From Paraphysomonas bandaiensis (taxonomy: Eukaryota > Chrysophyceae): 28,739 nucleotides of DNA. The notes beneath the pieces were generated by a model. That model searched no databases. It was given only the letters and a program-made list of their open reading frames with translations, and was not told the DNA's origin. Within the stretch, counting starts at the first letter, position 1; every line of letters begins with the position of its first letter. Shown in pieces: positions 1-9,345 of the stretch. The DNA lies in contig CBFFRP010000632.1 in assembly GCA_965644295.1 (NCBI GenBank), positions 1 to 28,739 of the forward strand, read 5' to 3'. Both the position numbers and the translations under genes were made by a program.

Positions 1-1138
1 GTATCATTACGCTCTCTCCATGACTCTAAATTCCTTCCTCCGGCTGGCGGGTCCTCCAAGCCAAGATGGGTTTCGGTTTTTCTTCATTAGATGCATCTTG
101 ATTTTTCTCGCTGAATAGTCTGCTTGGTTCTTGTCAAACTGCATGGCTTCTTGTCATCTTCCCCATCCCTACAACTAGCATTCGCTACCATAACAGAAGT
201 TGACATTATTTGCTAAAGGTTTACTATTCTCAACTGATAAGATGAAATTATAAACATTACATGATAAAGAACCTAAGTTGTGTTCGATGTGTTCAACACC
301 ATTCATTTACTACTATAGTGTACAACCACACACTCAGTCATCGTATCCTGTATAGTCATCCACTTCTACTTCAGTTTCATACTACATAATATAATGTACT
401 AATTACATATATATCTTTCGATCCTTGCATCTCACATAATACTGCACTCAATTGCAAGTATATAGAATCTTCAGATCTCAACATTAAGAATATAAATAAT
501 ATATAAAGTAATTAAAAGTTATTAATAATATATAAAGTAATTAAAAATATATAAAGTTAAATTAGCAAAGAGAAGGAATTACAACTGCAAGCTTGCAGTT
601 GTAATTGGAAACACTCGAAGAGAAGAGCCCCTTGAGGGGTTGGGGTAGAAAAAGGCTTGTCCTTGTCCCGCCTCCCTCGTTTTATGAAAATCAACTCGTG
701 CCTATTCAGTAGATTTTGTAATATAATGTTCGCGTATACAAAGCAAGTTGAATTTGTCTCGAACGAAAATCATGCTGTTAGACAGTCCACAAATCCATTC
801 TACTACTTCAAACTACGACTTTGTTTTAGCTTACTTTATTATATAAAGTAGAGAACAAATATATATATAGCTCACTCTTTTAGATTACTGATAAAGTTGA
901 AAGTCTAATAATTTAATCATAGTAATGAAGGCATCTACTGTTATTATTTAATCATGGGAATTGGATAGGGTGGAATTGTAAAGTGGGTATAAGACAGCAT
1001 ACAATTTAGTTCATACTAACTGTATAGGCATATATGTGCATGAAATTATGGGGTAATGAAAAAAGTTTCACAGCTTCAACCGATAACAGCATCCATTGGC
1101 TTTTTGCCGACAATATCAGGTGCATGCCTCAATTTCAA
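1..1138. other. AT-rich intergenic region, no gene seen
   Basis: No coding stretch with recognisable content was found on either strand. The sequence is AT-rich with runs of TATAAAGTAATTAAAA-like repeats around 485-560. The one structured element is a perfect palindrome at 577-606, listed separately. A small GC hairpin, CCCC-TTGA-GGGG, follows at about 629-640. The short open frame at 657-851 has no recognisable feature and is probably chance. Confidence 0.6.
577..606. repeat. 30-bp perfect palindrome
   Basis: The left half AATTACAACTGCAAG is followed at once by its exact reverse complement CTTGCAGTTGTAATT, with no spacer and no mismatch, centred on AAGCTT. It lies in non-coding AT-rich DNA about 530 bp beyond the 3' end of the cyclin gene. 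It could be a dimeric protein-binding site, a cruciform-forming site or a relic of a small inverted-repeat element. Nothing in the flanks decides between these. Confidence 0.85.
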
Positions 1139-2232
1139 TTAAATTGTAACAGGCATTTTAGCAACACCACCGAACTTAGCGCTGGAGTACTTTCTGGATA
1201 CAGCAGTTTGCGAAGTAGAAGGATTTGCCATGTACTCGCGCATCAGTGCGCCGCACTCTTCGAGGTCTGGCTCGTCATACTTTGTATAGTTAACAAGGGT
1301 AGGGCTCCAAGGATGGCGGCGTAGCGACATTCGCGATGCGTGAATAGCTTTAGCAGCAATGACAGATGGAAGAAACTTAAGAGTGGAGTACTCCTGGAGG
1401 GAGCGCTCAGCTAGGTAACAGGCCATCTGTACCATAGTTCGGTCCGCATGGGCAGCCTTGAGATAGCGGCAGAGGAAGGTGTGAATTGTGGGAATGGTTA
1501 AATTGTAGTTCAACGCCTGAGCAATGTCGGTTTCCATGTCAAGAATTTCTTTTACGGTGTATGCACGATCGGTGATGAAAACCAAATCATGCAGCTCAGG
1601 GGGATAAATCTCCTCATATTTAGCTGCCAGCTGTGCGAATGATTATAAAATCACAAACAAGTAATATATTTTCTTACCAGTAGAGAAGAAACCCCAACCA
1701 ACTGAAGTTTAGACCTGCGAACTTGGTTTTTCTCGAGGTAGCGATCGATGATGTTCACAGTGAGGTATAAAGTCTCAGGGACCATCTTAAACTTGAGGTG
1801 CACTTCGACGAGCCAATCAACCAAAATGGAGCGCATTCTCTCGTTAACAAAAGACTGTTTGCTCATGTAGTTAGCATTAACCATGGCTTCTTTTTCTGCA
1901 TCCCAGAAGAAGTTGTACATGCCGTTCACATATTTGGAGCACAGCAAAGTGTTGTCGGCATCACGTGAATCGATGTTATCCGCTTCGCGCTGCATATAAG
2001 GCCTGTCATCATCCATCATATTGACAGGCTCACGAGGCTCCAAGACAATCTCATTGATGGTGGCTGGTGGAATAGTAGCCGCTGGCTTTTTCGCTTGATG
2101 ACTAGCCTCTGGGCCATAGCTGTTGGTTATATCAACCAAAGCCTTTCTGGTGCGAGTTGATGGTCCTCTTGACTGCTTGGAAACACCTTGCTCCATATCC
2201 GAGTTGTCTGCGTACTTCTTTGCTGCTCTCAT
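1139..2232 (-). CDS. Mitotic cyclin B
   Basis: B-type cyclin, the regulatory partner of CDK1 for entry into mitosis. The model is complement(1139..1630, 1678..2232), 348 residues, with one 47-bp GT-AG intron (1631-1677) inside the first cyclin fold. An N-terminal destruction box, RKALVDITN at residues 29-37, fits RxxLxxIxN exactly and predicts APC/C-driven degradation. The cyclin box begins with MRSILVDWLVEVHLKF, the family signature, and joins across the intron as LVGVSSLL to LAAKYEEIYPPEL. The second fold and the C-terminal basic tail (VSRKYSSAKF) are present. I chose the ATG at 2232 because it directly precedes the short D-box leader; the frame stays open upstream to 2424 but that extension looks unlike a cyclin. 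It is divergent from the TTC8 gene. Cyclin A is less likely given the MRSILVDWL and YEE motifs. Confidence 0.95.
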
Positions 2233-2733
2233 CTTGTAGAAGGTGTTTATATCTCTTATATGTATCAAGGATAGAATCGTGGAATTATGACTTCTGTAGC
2301 CATCGGTATGTTGCAAAAAGAGTCGTTGACTTTGTGCAGAAATAATCTCAACGGTCACTCTCAAAGGACTGCACCAGCAGCAGAGCGATTGTCTAGGTAT
2401 TTTATGTAATACAGTGTACATCATGTATTCCAGATATTCTTTGTGGCATATATGGGAGAAAAAAACTGTTTATATCGTATGGAAAAACACGCACCCCAGA
2501 GCTGTATGTATCACTGTACCACACTACGATCATACATATATGTATACGGAGGTACTGTATGTATACAACTGCACAGTCCTCTCTCTCCTCTCTGTGTAGC
2601 TACCATGTTAATGTTATCAGTGTAGTAATAAACAGCCAGCTTATAACACTTATTACGCAGGAAAGTTAACCTGCTCCGAGCTACTCACGGCCTGCTCACT
2701 CCGTACTCTTGATTTCGTGTGTTTCTATTGATC
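2233..2733. promoter_or_regulatory. Bidirectional promoter region, cyclin B / TTC8
   Basis: About 500 bp separate the two divergent start codons, so both promoters must lie here unless there are unseen upstream exons. The region holds several palindromic GTATAC and TACTGTA-type words, including GGTACTGTA at 2551-2559, and a CT-rich stretch at about 2579-2596. No clear TATA box is placed close to either start. Regulation is not otherwise readable. Confidence 0.5.
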
Positions 2734-4640
2734 ATGGACCCCTTATGGCATGCTATGAGCAAACTGCGCAGAGGAAAGCTGGACGAATGCATCGAAATAT
2801 GCAACCAGCTTTTGACTGAAACCCCCGGCGATCAGGTAGGTCGATTAGTGTCTTTGTAATTTTCAATGAACGGTTTCAGGCGACTTGGCTGGTGAGATGC
2901 AAGGCAGTTACCCGACAAAATTATCTAGACGACATTGAATTGGATGAAGAAAGCATTGCGGATATAGTAATGGATGAGAATGCAGTGGCATCTATGCCGA
3001 GGTTGGGCAGTATTTCCTGCTGCTAGATTGCAAAACTTACGTTTTATTTTATTCGTAGGCCTGGTACTTCCTTGAGTACACCTCAAGTTGGAAGAGGCAC
3101 TGCTGGATTCGACCAAGGTGTTCGCCCTGTCTCACAATCAGGGAGGCCTGTTACTGGCTTCTCGCGCCCTACGAGTTCACGTCCTATGAGTGGTGCTAGC
3201 GTGCGCGATACTTTACAGAGCAGCCGTCGTTCTGGCACAGCGCGCCCGATGACCACCTTGGGCAGAGAAATGCGGTTAGGTACTGCTTCACTTTCTTCCT
3301 CTACTATGGGTCCTATGGTTGATGTGGAACGCTTCAATGTCGCAAAGTATGCCACCCGGACGGGTTTGGCGATGGCGGTAGTTGACTATCTGCTCTATGT
3401 GGAGCATAACACGCGAAAAGCCCTGGAGTTATGTGCAGAAGCAACCAAGGCGGTACGTACCACGCCATAACTGGTTTTATGTTTAGGGGCTCATACTGTA
3501 TTCCAGTGCGATTTTAAGGACTGGTGGTGGAAGGCCAAGCTGGGGAAGTGTTATTATAAGATAGGTCTGTATTAAAAGTTGTTGCTCTCAAGGAATGAGT
3601 TTGTGTCGTAGGGTTACTGCGGGAGGCAGAGCAGCAGATGAGGTCATCCATTCGCGCTCAACCTATTGTTAATACCTACTTGGAGCTGTGTAATGTATAT
3701 CTCCGACTGGATCTTCCCAATACTGCTTTGGACCTGCTATCAGAAGCCTCGTACGTTTCCCTTTACCACCATCCCTTTGTCTGATTATGTCATCCATAGG
3801 AGTAAGTTCTCAGCAGAGCCGCGATTATTGCTTGGCATGGCGCGCATTTACGACGCTCTCAATGACCCTGCTAATGCCATTGTGCATTACAAGAAGGTGT
3901 TGTCCATTGATGCATCCAATATTGAATCCATCGCCTGTCTGGGCGCACACTTCTTTTATTCAGACCAGGTGATGTGATTCATCTCTCAGCTAATGGTGGT
4001 ATTTAATGAGAAATTCTTATGTAGCCGGAGGTCTCTATCCGCTATTTTCGCCGATTGCTGCAGATGGGAGTCAATTCCGCGGAATTGTGGAACAATCTCG
4101 GCTTGAGTTGTTTCTATGCGGCACAGTACGACATGGCGCTCAATTGTTTCGACCGCGCACTCAGCATGGCCTCGGATGACTGTATGCCAGATATATGGTG
4201 GGATCATCAGTGTATGCCTCAAACTTGAGTTTAACAGTGTGTACAGGTATAATATCGGGCATATTGGTGTGGCATTGGGTGACCTCGGTATGGCCTACCA
4301 GGCTTTCAAAGTAACTGTGTCGATTGACCCATCACATGGTGAAGCCCACAATAACATTGCTGTACTTGAAATGAGAAGGCAGAAAACAGATCTGGCCAAG
4401 TCATGTATAGGAACAGCAATAGAGGTGGGGCCGCATCTGTTTGAGCCTCTGTACAATAGCGGTGAGTAGATCCCATTCGTCTTGAGTGATTTAATTTGTG
4501 TCGTAGCCCTGTTTGCCTTCAGGTCGGGTGAATTTCAAGAGGCTTTCAATTTGGTCACTAAAGCATTGTCAGTGTATCCTAATCACAGTGAATCGAAAGA
4601 ACTAAAAGAGAACCTCGAGAAATTGTTTGGTGCAATTTAA
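2734..4640 (+). CDS. TTC8: BBSome subunit TTC8/BBS8, tetratricopeptide protein
   Basis: TTC8 (BBS8) is a tetratricopeptide subunit of the BBSome, the coat complex that moves membrane proteins in and out of cilia. The model joins nine exons: 2734..2835, 2880..3001, 3059..3452, 3507..3564, 3612..3750, 3800..3968, 4025..4197, 4247..4461, 4507..4640. The frame closes exactly at 501 residues; metazoan TTC8 is slightly longer. The eight introns are 44-57 bp, all GT-AG. Family landmarks seen: acidic IELDEE and MPRPGTSL (residues ~52-78), the RPVTGF-type Gly/Arg/Pro linker, RLGTAS, KDWWWKAKLGKCYY at ~210-223, then TPR helices with IACLGAHFFYSDQPE, WNNLGLSCFYAAQYDMAL, WYNIGHIGVALGD and AHNNIAVLEMRR. 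The presence of this gene implies the organism builds a cilium or flagellum. It is divergent from cyclin B. Confidence 0.97.
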
Positions 4641-6164
4641 TGATAACTTTATGTGAATGTATTTTTCAAAATGGTCTGATCGAATAGCAGCTTCCCTGTC
4701 TCCGTAGCTAAGTACGACTGTTATCGTATGAGTCGCTGCCTTGAGATGCGTATTTCTCTTTTATTAGATGGTGGGTTTTAGCTGGACACTGTTTTGCTTG
4801 TACAACAAGGGTTGTCTTATTGTTGTGCTTGGAGTTTGCAATATATATCTTCTGTTCCTGGTAATAATGTAGTACTAGCGATTTGTTGTAGCTTGACCGC
4901 AGCACTCTGGGAATTCTATATTTAGAAATGGTGCACGTCAGTTCGTGTCCCATTCATGTATTCGTGTCGAACCTGGAGATCCATATTCTTACATAATATA
5001 CAATTCTTGCGTTACAATTAAAAGTTTACGATATACACTTGCATAACTTTAATTAGTATTTTACAATAATCGACGCAGGTTATAGTAAATTTAAATTGTT
5101 GTCCCAATTTCAATTATTTCAATGCCAATAATTGATAATTAATCGAAATAAATTCAAAATCAATTAATTGTTACGCAGTCGTGATTTATATTCACGTACT
5201 ACTGTTAGAAACTGTACTGCACATTGAAGTAGCGGTTAAGATTCAAATGTAAATGGTACTACTTGCAGCGAAAACTTCAGTACAATACGTACATTGCAGT
5301 TAGACTTAATATTGAGTAAAACTGAAAGTTAATAGTAATGATGTATAGGAATCGTGTAAGTGTCAATTAATAAGAACATCTGGCCATAAATGAAAAAAGA
5401 ATAGGGTGCATGTTTAAGATTTAGAGACATATAGTCATTGTTTATGTGACAAGTATAACCGATGTTGCTAAATTTTTATAATCTGTTGGTTTAGTAATCG
5501 TGAGTTGAATAAATTGGCGAAGTCTACATATATTCAAAGTATACTGCATGTATTTAGTATAAAATTAGAAATATAAAATTTAAATGTCGTGTATGAAATA
5601 TGAAACAATCACGTCGCTCAAGGACAAAATTAACTGTACTGTATGTATTATTTAATGAGTTAATGTGAATAATATTCGAGTACACCATTATCAAAACAAG
5701 TACAGTACTTGATAATCGATACTACTACATTGTACATTACAGTCACTACGTTTAATTGTATTATATGTAACATTTCTATATAAAATATAATGGATCCGTA
5801 AGCTAGTAGCTAAGCAATGCAAGGTTTCAGTAAATACTAACACTAAACCGCTGCGGCGGATTAAGTAGTATGGACTATTACTTATTTCACTAACCCTGGA
5901 AAACAGAGTTCACACTTGTGTTAACGCTTACATGGACGTATAATAAAACAGTATAATATGTGGGATAGTATTAAGGCAGTAGTTATATTCTCTTTTTCAA
6001 TAATAAGACATTCACTACTACTCTCTTTTTCAACTTCGAAACGTCTTGATGTGCCTCCATACCAGAAAAATATATATTTTTTAAAGTTGTCACAAACAGC
6101 TATTTTCTACAACTCATTGAATAGGCTATAATATAAGTTAACAATACAGCATATTGGCTGAGTG
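4641..6164. other. AT-rich intergenic spacer
   Basis: About 1.5 kb between the convergent 3' ends of TTC8 (+) and the RING gene (-). No gene recognised. The sequence is strongly AT-rich with many TACAGTAC / GTACTGTA words (for example near 5635-5650 and 5700-5710). A 22-nt piece at 5999-6020 (AATAATAAGACATTCACTAC) matches the end of the dispersed repeat family found at 8846, 11280 and 17700 and is flanked by an 11-bp direct repeat, CTCTTTTTCAA (5990-6000 and 6023-6033). Confidence 0.6.
5999..6020 (+). repeat. Tip fragment of dispersed repeat family, flanked by 11-bp direct repeats
   Basis: The sequence AATAATAAGACATTCACTAC is shared with the terminal portion of the repeat copies that end near 17195 and 17712, and in reverse near 8846. 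The word CTCTTTTTCAA stands on both sides at 5990-6000 and 6023-6033. This could be a target-site duplication around an excision remnant, or coincidental low-complexity repetition. Confidence 0.4.
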
Positions 6165-7148
6165 CTATTTATACTTTTCCCAGAGAGTAATAAGAGATTC
6201 ACACTGTGGTTCATGCTTCTTTCGCCCGTCTTCGTAGCATTGTTTTGAGCACCAGTATAAAGCTTTGGGGCATAAATGAGTACACTTTCTGCACGTCATA
6301 TATGATTCACTGCTAACAGGTTGTTTGCATTCAAGGCAGGATGTCAATGGTGGTACACCCCACTCGTATTTGAATACCATACGCTCAGTGCCCTCAGCGG
6401 TCTTGAAAGATATCCACTTTCCTTTACCCCTGTGATGCGTACAGTTGACGGTAAACCTTATTGCATCACTGTCTATGAGTGCAGCAAACATCGGAAACTG
6501 ACCGGGACCGTCAAGGTCCTCGTCTTCGAGTGCGTCTTCCTCGCCATTCGACTGTTTGTCACCCGCACGTAGTTTCTTCAAAGTTAGTCCTGATATCTCA
6601 CGTGCACGCTTGCGAACAAAAGACCACGGCACACCATATGTCCTCGATCCTATCTGGTCTAAAGCCTCGTCAATCAGATGAACCCAGAACCTAATTGTTT
6701 GCCACTTGTGGAGAGGAGAGAGGTTTACTCTGACCGGATGATATTGACACACTGGACAAGGTGCATATTTGCCATCACTAGGTGCCAGGCCTGTATAGCA
6801 GCGAGAGTGAAAGCAATGACTACACTGCAACTGAACGACACTACATCTCTGAAACTCTAGCCCGTCTTCATCCCACATCGCCCTCTTGCATATGGGACAG
6901 TCGTCTTCTATGTGTATGGACTTGGACACTATCACCTCTCTAGAGTCACTCTCTTGTTTTGTGGAATTAATCACATCTTCAACTGTAGATACTCCTCCTT
7001 CCCCAGGTCCCTCATCCTTATAAGATGATTTCAATAACATGCTCGCAATGAATCGCACTGATAAAACCACTACAGTGGCCACGAACACGGACCGGACCAT
7101 GGCCGGGACATCAATCAACGAGGACACCGCTTCTAATAGTGTAGACAT
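6165..7148 (-). CDS. Membrane-anchored RING-H2 / MYND zinc-finger protein
   Basis: Single-exon gene, 327 residues, probably a membrane-tethered E3 ubiquitin ligase. Residues ~18-38 form a hydrophobic transmembrane segment after a short N-terminus. A RING-H2 finger follows with ligands C84, C87, C109, H111, H114, C117, C131 and C134 (CPIC ... CSHCFHSRC ... CPVC), the usual C-x-H-x2-H-x2-C spacing, although one of the first-half ligands (C102) is set back. The middle is helical and acidic (DALEDEDLDGPG at ~205-216). The C-terminus carries a MYND-type finger: C271, C274, C286, C289, C300, C304, H312 and C316, with the signature C-x3-C-x7-H-x3-C. RING and MYND on one membrane protein is unusual; the substrate is unknown. 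A 5S rRNA gene lies about 240 bp upstream on the same strand. Confidence 0.88.
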   Translation of the reverse strand: MSTLLEAVSSLIDVPAMVRSVFVATVVVLSVRFIASMLLKSSYKDEGPGEGGVSTVEDVINSTKQESDSREVIVSKSIHIEDDCPICKRAMWDEDGLEFQRCSVVQLQCSHCFHSRCYTGLAPSDGKYAPCPVCQYHPVRVNLSPLHKWQTIRFWVHLIDEALDQIGSRTYGVPWSFVRKRAREISGLTLKKLRAGDKQSNGEEDALEDEDLDGPGQFPMFAALIDSDAIRFTVNCTHHRGKGKWISFKTAEGTERMVFKYEWGVPPLTSCLECKQPVSSESYMTCRKCTHLCPKALYWCSKQCYEDGRKKHEPQCESLITLWEKYK

Positions 7149-7387
7149 GTTGATAGCAAGTATCGTCTGACTCCACTCGTATTAGTATGTCCACATAATC
7201 TGGTCTCTATTTAATGTGATGCTCCATATGATGTCAAAGTGTGATTTTCCTCTAAAAATACCCACTTTTACAGTACCTCTCCTCCAAAATCAAGATATAA
7301 TGCTACATATACGGTATACAGCTACTGTATAGTATATATCTAGATAAAAACTCCTACAAAAATATCGAACAGCTGAGTACAAAAAAC
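7149..7387. promoter_or_regulatory. Upstream region of the RING/MYND gene
   Basis: The 239 bp between the RING gene start and the 5S rRNA terminator must hold the RING promoter. It contains TACAGTACC at 7269-7277 and TACTGTA at 7323-7329, words that recur upstream of other genes in this window. No convincing TATA box or other element was identified. The T-run at 7381-7386 belongs to the 5S gene. Confidence 0.4.
7381..7386 (-). terminator. RNA polymerase III terminator of the 5S gene
   Basis: On the minus strand a run of six T begins one base after the 3' end of the 5S rRNA. A T-run of four or more is the standard Pol III stop. Confidence 0.85.
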
Positions 7388-7502
7388 GGACAGTACCCGG
7401 ACTTCGCACGTGGTCACCCACCGTACTACTAACCCGGCCAGATGCAACTTAACTTCCGCGAGCGGAACGAGAGCGGGTGCGGTTTGCATTGTATGACCGT
7501 CC
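7388..7502 (-). rRNA. 5S ribosomal RNA
   Basis: About 115 nt on the minus strand. The ends pair as helix I (5' GGACGGT with 3' ACTGTCC). ATGCAA near the 5' side and TTGCAT further on pair as helix II. The internal promoter elements are present: a box A region with GCGGAAGTTAAGTTGCATC, and a box C region with TTAGTAGTACGGTGGGTGACC. The conserved core CGGAAGTTAAG and the GGTGGGTGACCACGTGCGAAG arm are diagnostic of eukaryotic 5S rRNA. The Pol III stop follows immediately. It stands alone among protein genes, not in an rDNA unit within this window. Exact ends may shift by one or two bases. Confidence 0.92.
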
Positions 7503-7797
7503 ATACTGAGCCGGTATGGTTTGTGTAATATATATGCACAAATGAATACAGAGTGCAGTAGAGTCTCATATGCATGGGGCTTGTACTGCAGTTAGATCAT
7601 TGTGGAGCCTTGAAGATTGTTTAGAGCACTCTGTCTCTTGTCTCATCAGTGGCTGGTAGTCTTGTCTCTTGTAGTGTATCCGGGAGTGAGATGGTATTGT
7701 GAGGAGGTAGTGTGGCGGGGATCGGGTTACGTCTTCTCTTCAATATGGTTGTCTCGATCTCTCTCTCTGTGGTCTCATATGTCGCTGATGGATTCCT

Positions 7798-8109
7798 CTA
7801 ACGGTCATTGTAATACCTCTTCTGGTTGAGGCGTCCAGTCAGTAACTCTTGTCCACATTTAATGAGGAGGTCGTCATTCTCGGAGATATCTTGATCTGTT
7901 CGAATGCATATTTTGCTTTTTTTAATGAATTCATCTTTAGTTGCTTGTTCCTGGAGAAGATCGGTTATGTAGTCAGCCGTTCGCTGTATTCGTTGGTAGA
8001 GGTGGTCGAAGGCGTCAATCGCAAATGTACTGGCGCTATTGTATTCAGAGTAGTATATAGGTTTTCGAGCCTCTGTAATTGGTAATTGGGAGTCTGGTGC
8101 CCGTGTATT
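7798..8109 (-). pseudogene. Unrecognised open stretch, possible transposase remnant
   Basis: An open frame of 103 codons plus stop with no ATG of its own. It starts just after a possible 3' splice site (ATCGCAG at ~8110-8116). The residues read like real protein: ARKPIYYSEYNSAS, then IDAFDHLYQRIQRTADYITD, then a charged helical tail. The KP-x5-YN-x7-D-x2-D spacing is loosely like the end of the catalytic region in piggyBac-type transposases, but this is weak and key neighbouring residues are absent. A good donor (GAAG/GTAAGT at ~8145-8154) lies upstream, so this may be a 3' exon of the stretch at 8147-8379. Function unknown. Confidence 0.35.
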
Positions 8110-8146
8110 CTGCGATCATTTTACAGGTCTTGATGTCCTGCATGAC

Positions 8147-8379
8147 TTACCTTCTCGGTGTATGCTTTGGTGACGACTTTCCGACCTTGTCAATTACAAG
8201 CATGTGGACGAGTGTGTCGCGGGGGTGTTCACAATCAGAGCATTGGGTTTTGTGTACTCTAATTTTGTTGTTTTTGCCTTTTGCACGATTATGACAATTG
8301 ATGCAGGATTTATCTGGACGTAGGCGGTTTCTCTTGTATAGGCAATGGAGTGTAGTCCTATGACGTTTTGTATGTATTT
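8147..8379 (-). pseudogene. Open stretch with a CxxC...CxxC zinc-ribbon motif
   Basis: On the minus strand about 76 codons stay open and contain two CxxC pairs (CINC and CSDC, 18 residues apart) in a basic context (KGKNNKIRVHKTQ), followed by a canonical splice donor GTAAGT near 8145-8150. This is the form of a zinc ribbon as found in many transposase ends. There is no recognisable start. The neighbouring stretch at 7798-8109 may be its downstream exon, but the phases do not join cleanly, which suggests decay or a misread boundary. I do not recognise the family. Confidence 0.3.
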
Positions 8380-8443
8380 TTTATAACTAGCTACAATTTA
8401 CTATTGCTCAAGTTACAATAATCAAAAGTTCAGTAAGTATTTT

Positions 8444-8672
8444 ATTTTGAGGGTGAGACGCATGCCACTAAGTGCCCATTGTGCCCCCAGATGTCAAAGG
8501 ACCTCGACCTTGAAAAGTTGTTGAAACTCGAGGACCTAAACATCAGGACAGAGGGTGAACAGTCAATAGAACATGTGTAGGTAGAAGTTGAACCTTGGGA
8601 GTTGAAAAAAAGAGCAATGAGTTCAGCCCCAGAAGTTGTAGGAAAACGTAGTAGATGCAGAGTAACTACCTA
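8444..8672 (+). pseudogene. Broken open frame, unrecognised
   Basis: From about 8450 the plus strand reads a CPLC-containing segment, then MSKDLDLEKLLKLEDLN to EGEQSIEHV, a TAG stop, and then continues in the same frame as VEVEPWELKKRAMSSAPEVV. The continuation beyond the stop in a protein-like style suggests an inactivated gene or transposon frame rather than random sequence. There is no family assignment, and the upstream end is closed by stops. Confidence 0.3.
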
Positions 8673-8845
8673 TTTTATACTTTATATCTTATTATTTATT
8701 ATAATATATCATTACTAAAATACTTCAGACTACTTGAACAATATTTCGGGATAAATTATGATTAAATATACTCGTCGAATATGGTTTTTACTCAAAAATC
8801 CGAATCGACAAACGTTTTATCAAAGCCAGCTTACACTCTCATCGG

Positions 8846-9345
8846 AGTAGTGTCGAATGTCTTAGTACTTGCAATAGGCATAATATAAGAGTCAGTGTTT
8901 AACTCTAGTATCCTATTATTTAACGCTATGGAGGCTGCTTGTGCGTCACCGCAAATACCAAGGTGCAACCACTTTTGCTCTGTCACTCAAAGCAAACGCA
9001 TTGAGCGAGCCAAAAGCTGATATACCTTTTAACATCTGCTGACTTCAGGTTTTTTGAGTCCTTACGGTGAGCATCCTGGATGCTTGACTTCAGCAGGCAG
9101 CCCAATACCCCGGATTCCCTCGCGGTAGATCCATTTCTCCCCTCAACAAAGTCGGAGTTGCACCTTTTCGTGGTGTTCTGGGAAATAAGTACCAGAGATA
9201 TTTCTCCCCGGGTGCTGTTTAGGTGGGCCCATTCTTGGATGCCTGTTTATTCGTCAGGACCCAAAGTCCCCTACACAAGTGACACTTATTGGTGTCCCTT
9301 GTGCCACACAAGCATTCGGCTATGAGTGGGCAGAACAATATCTGC
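8846..9345 (-). repeat. Dispersed repeat copy A, left inverted repeat
   Basis: The outer end (AGTAGTGTCGAATGTCTTAG) is the reverse complement of the tip seen at 17683-17712. The first ~250 bp (to about 9095) correspond, inverted, to 10998-11280: shared blocks include the ACGCACAAGCAGC region, TTAAATAATAGGATA, CTGAAGTCAGCAGATGT and GTCAAGCATCC. The inner part (9096-9345) matches modules found at 17197-17460 in a different order and orientation. Divergence between copies is substantial, so this is an old family. Orientation is given relative to the copies at 10991 and 17440. Confidence 0.7.

Noticed and set aside
2233-2424. Upstream extension of cyclin B to the ATG at 2424
   Set aside because: The extra 64 residues look like untranslated sequence, and the ATG at 2232 places the destruction box at the usual N-terminal distance.
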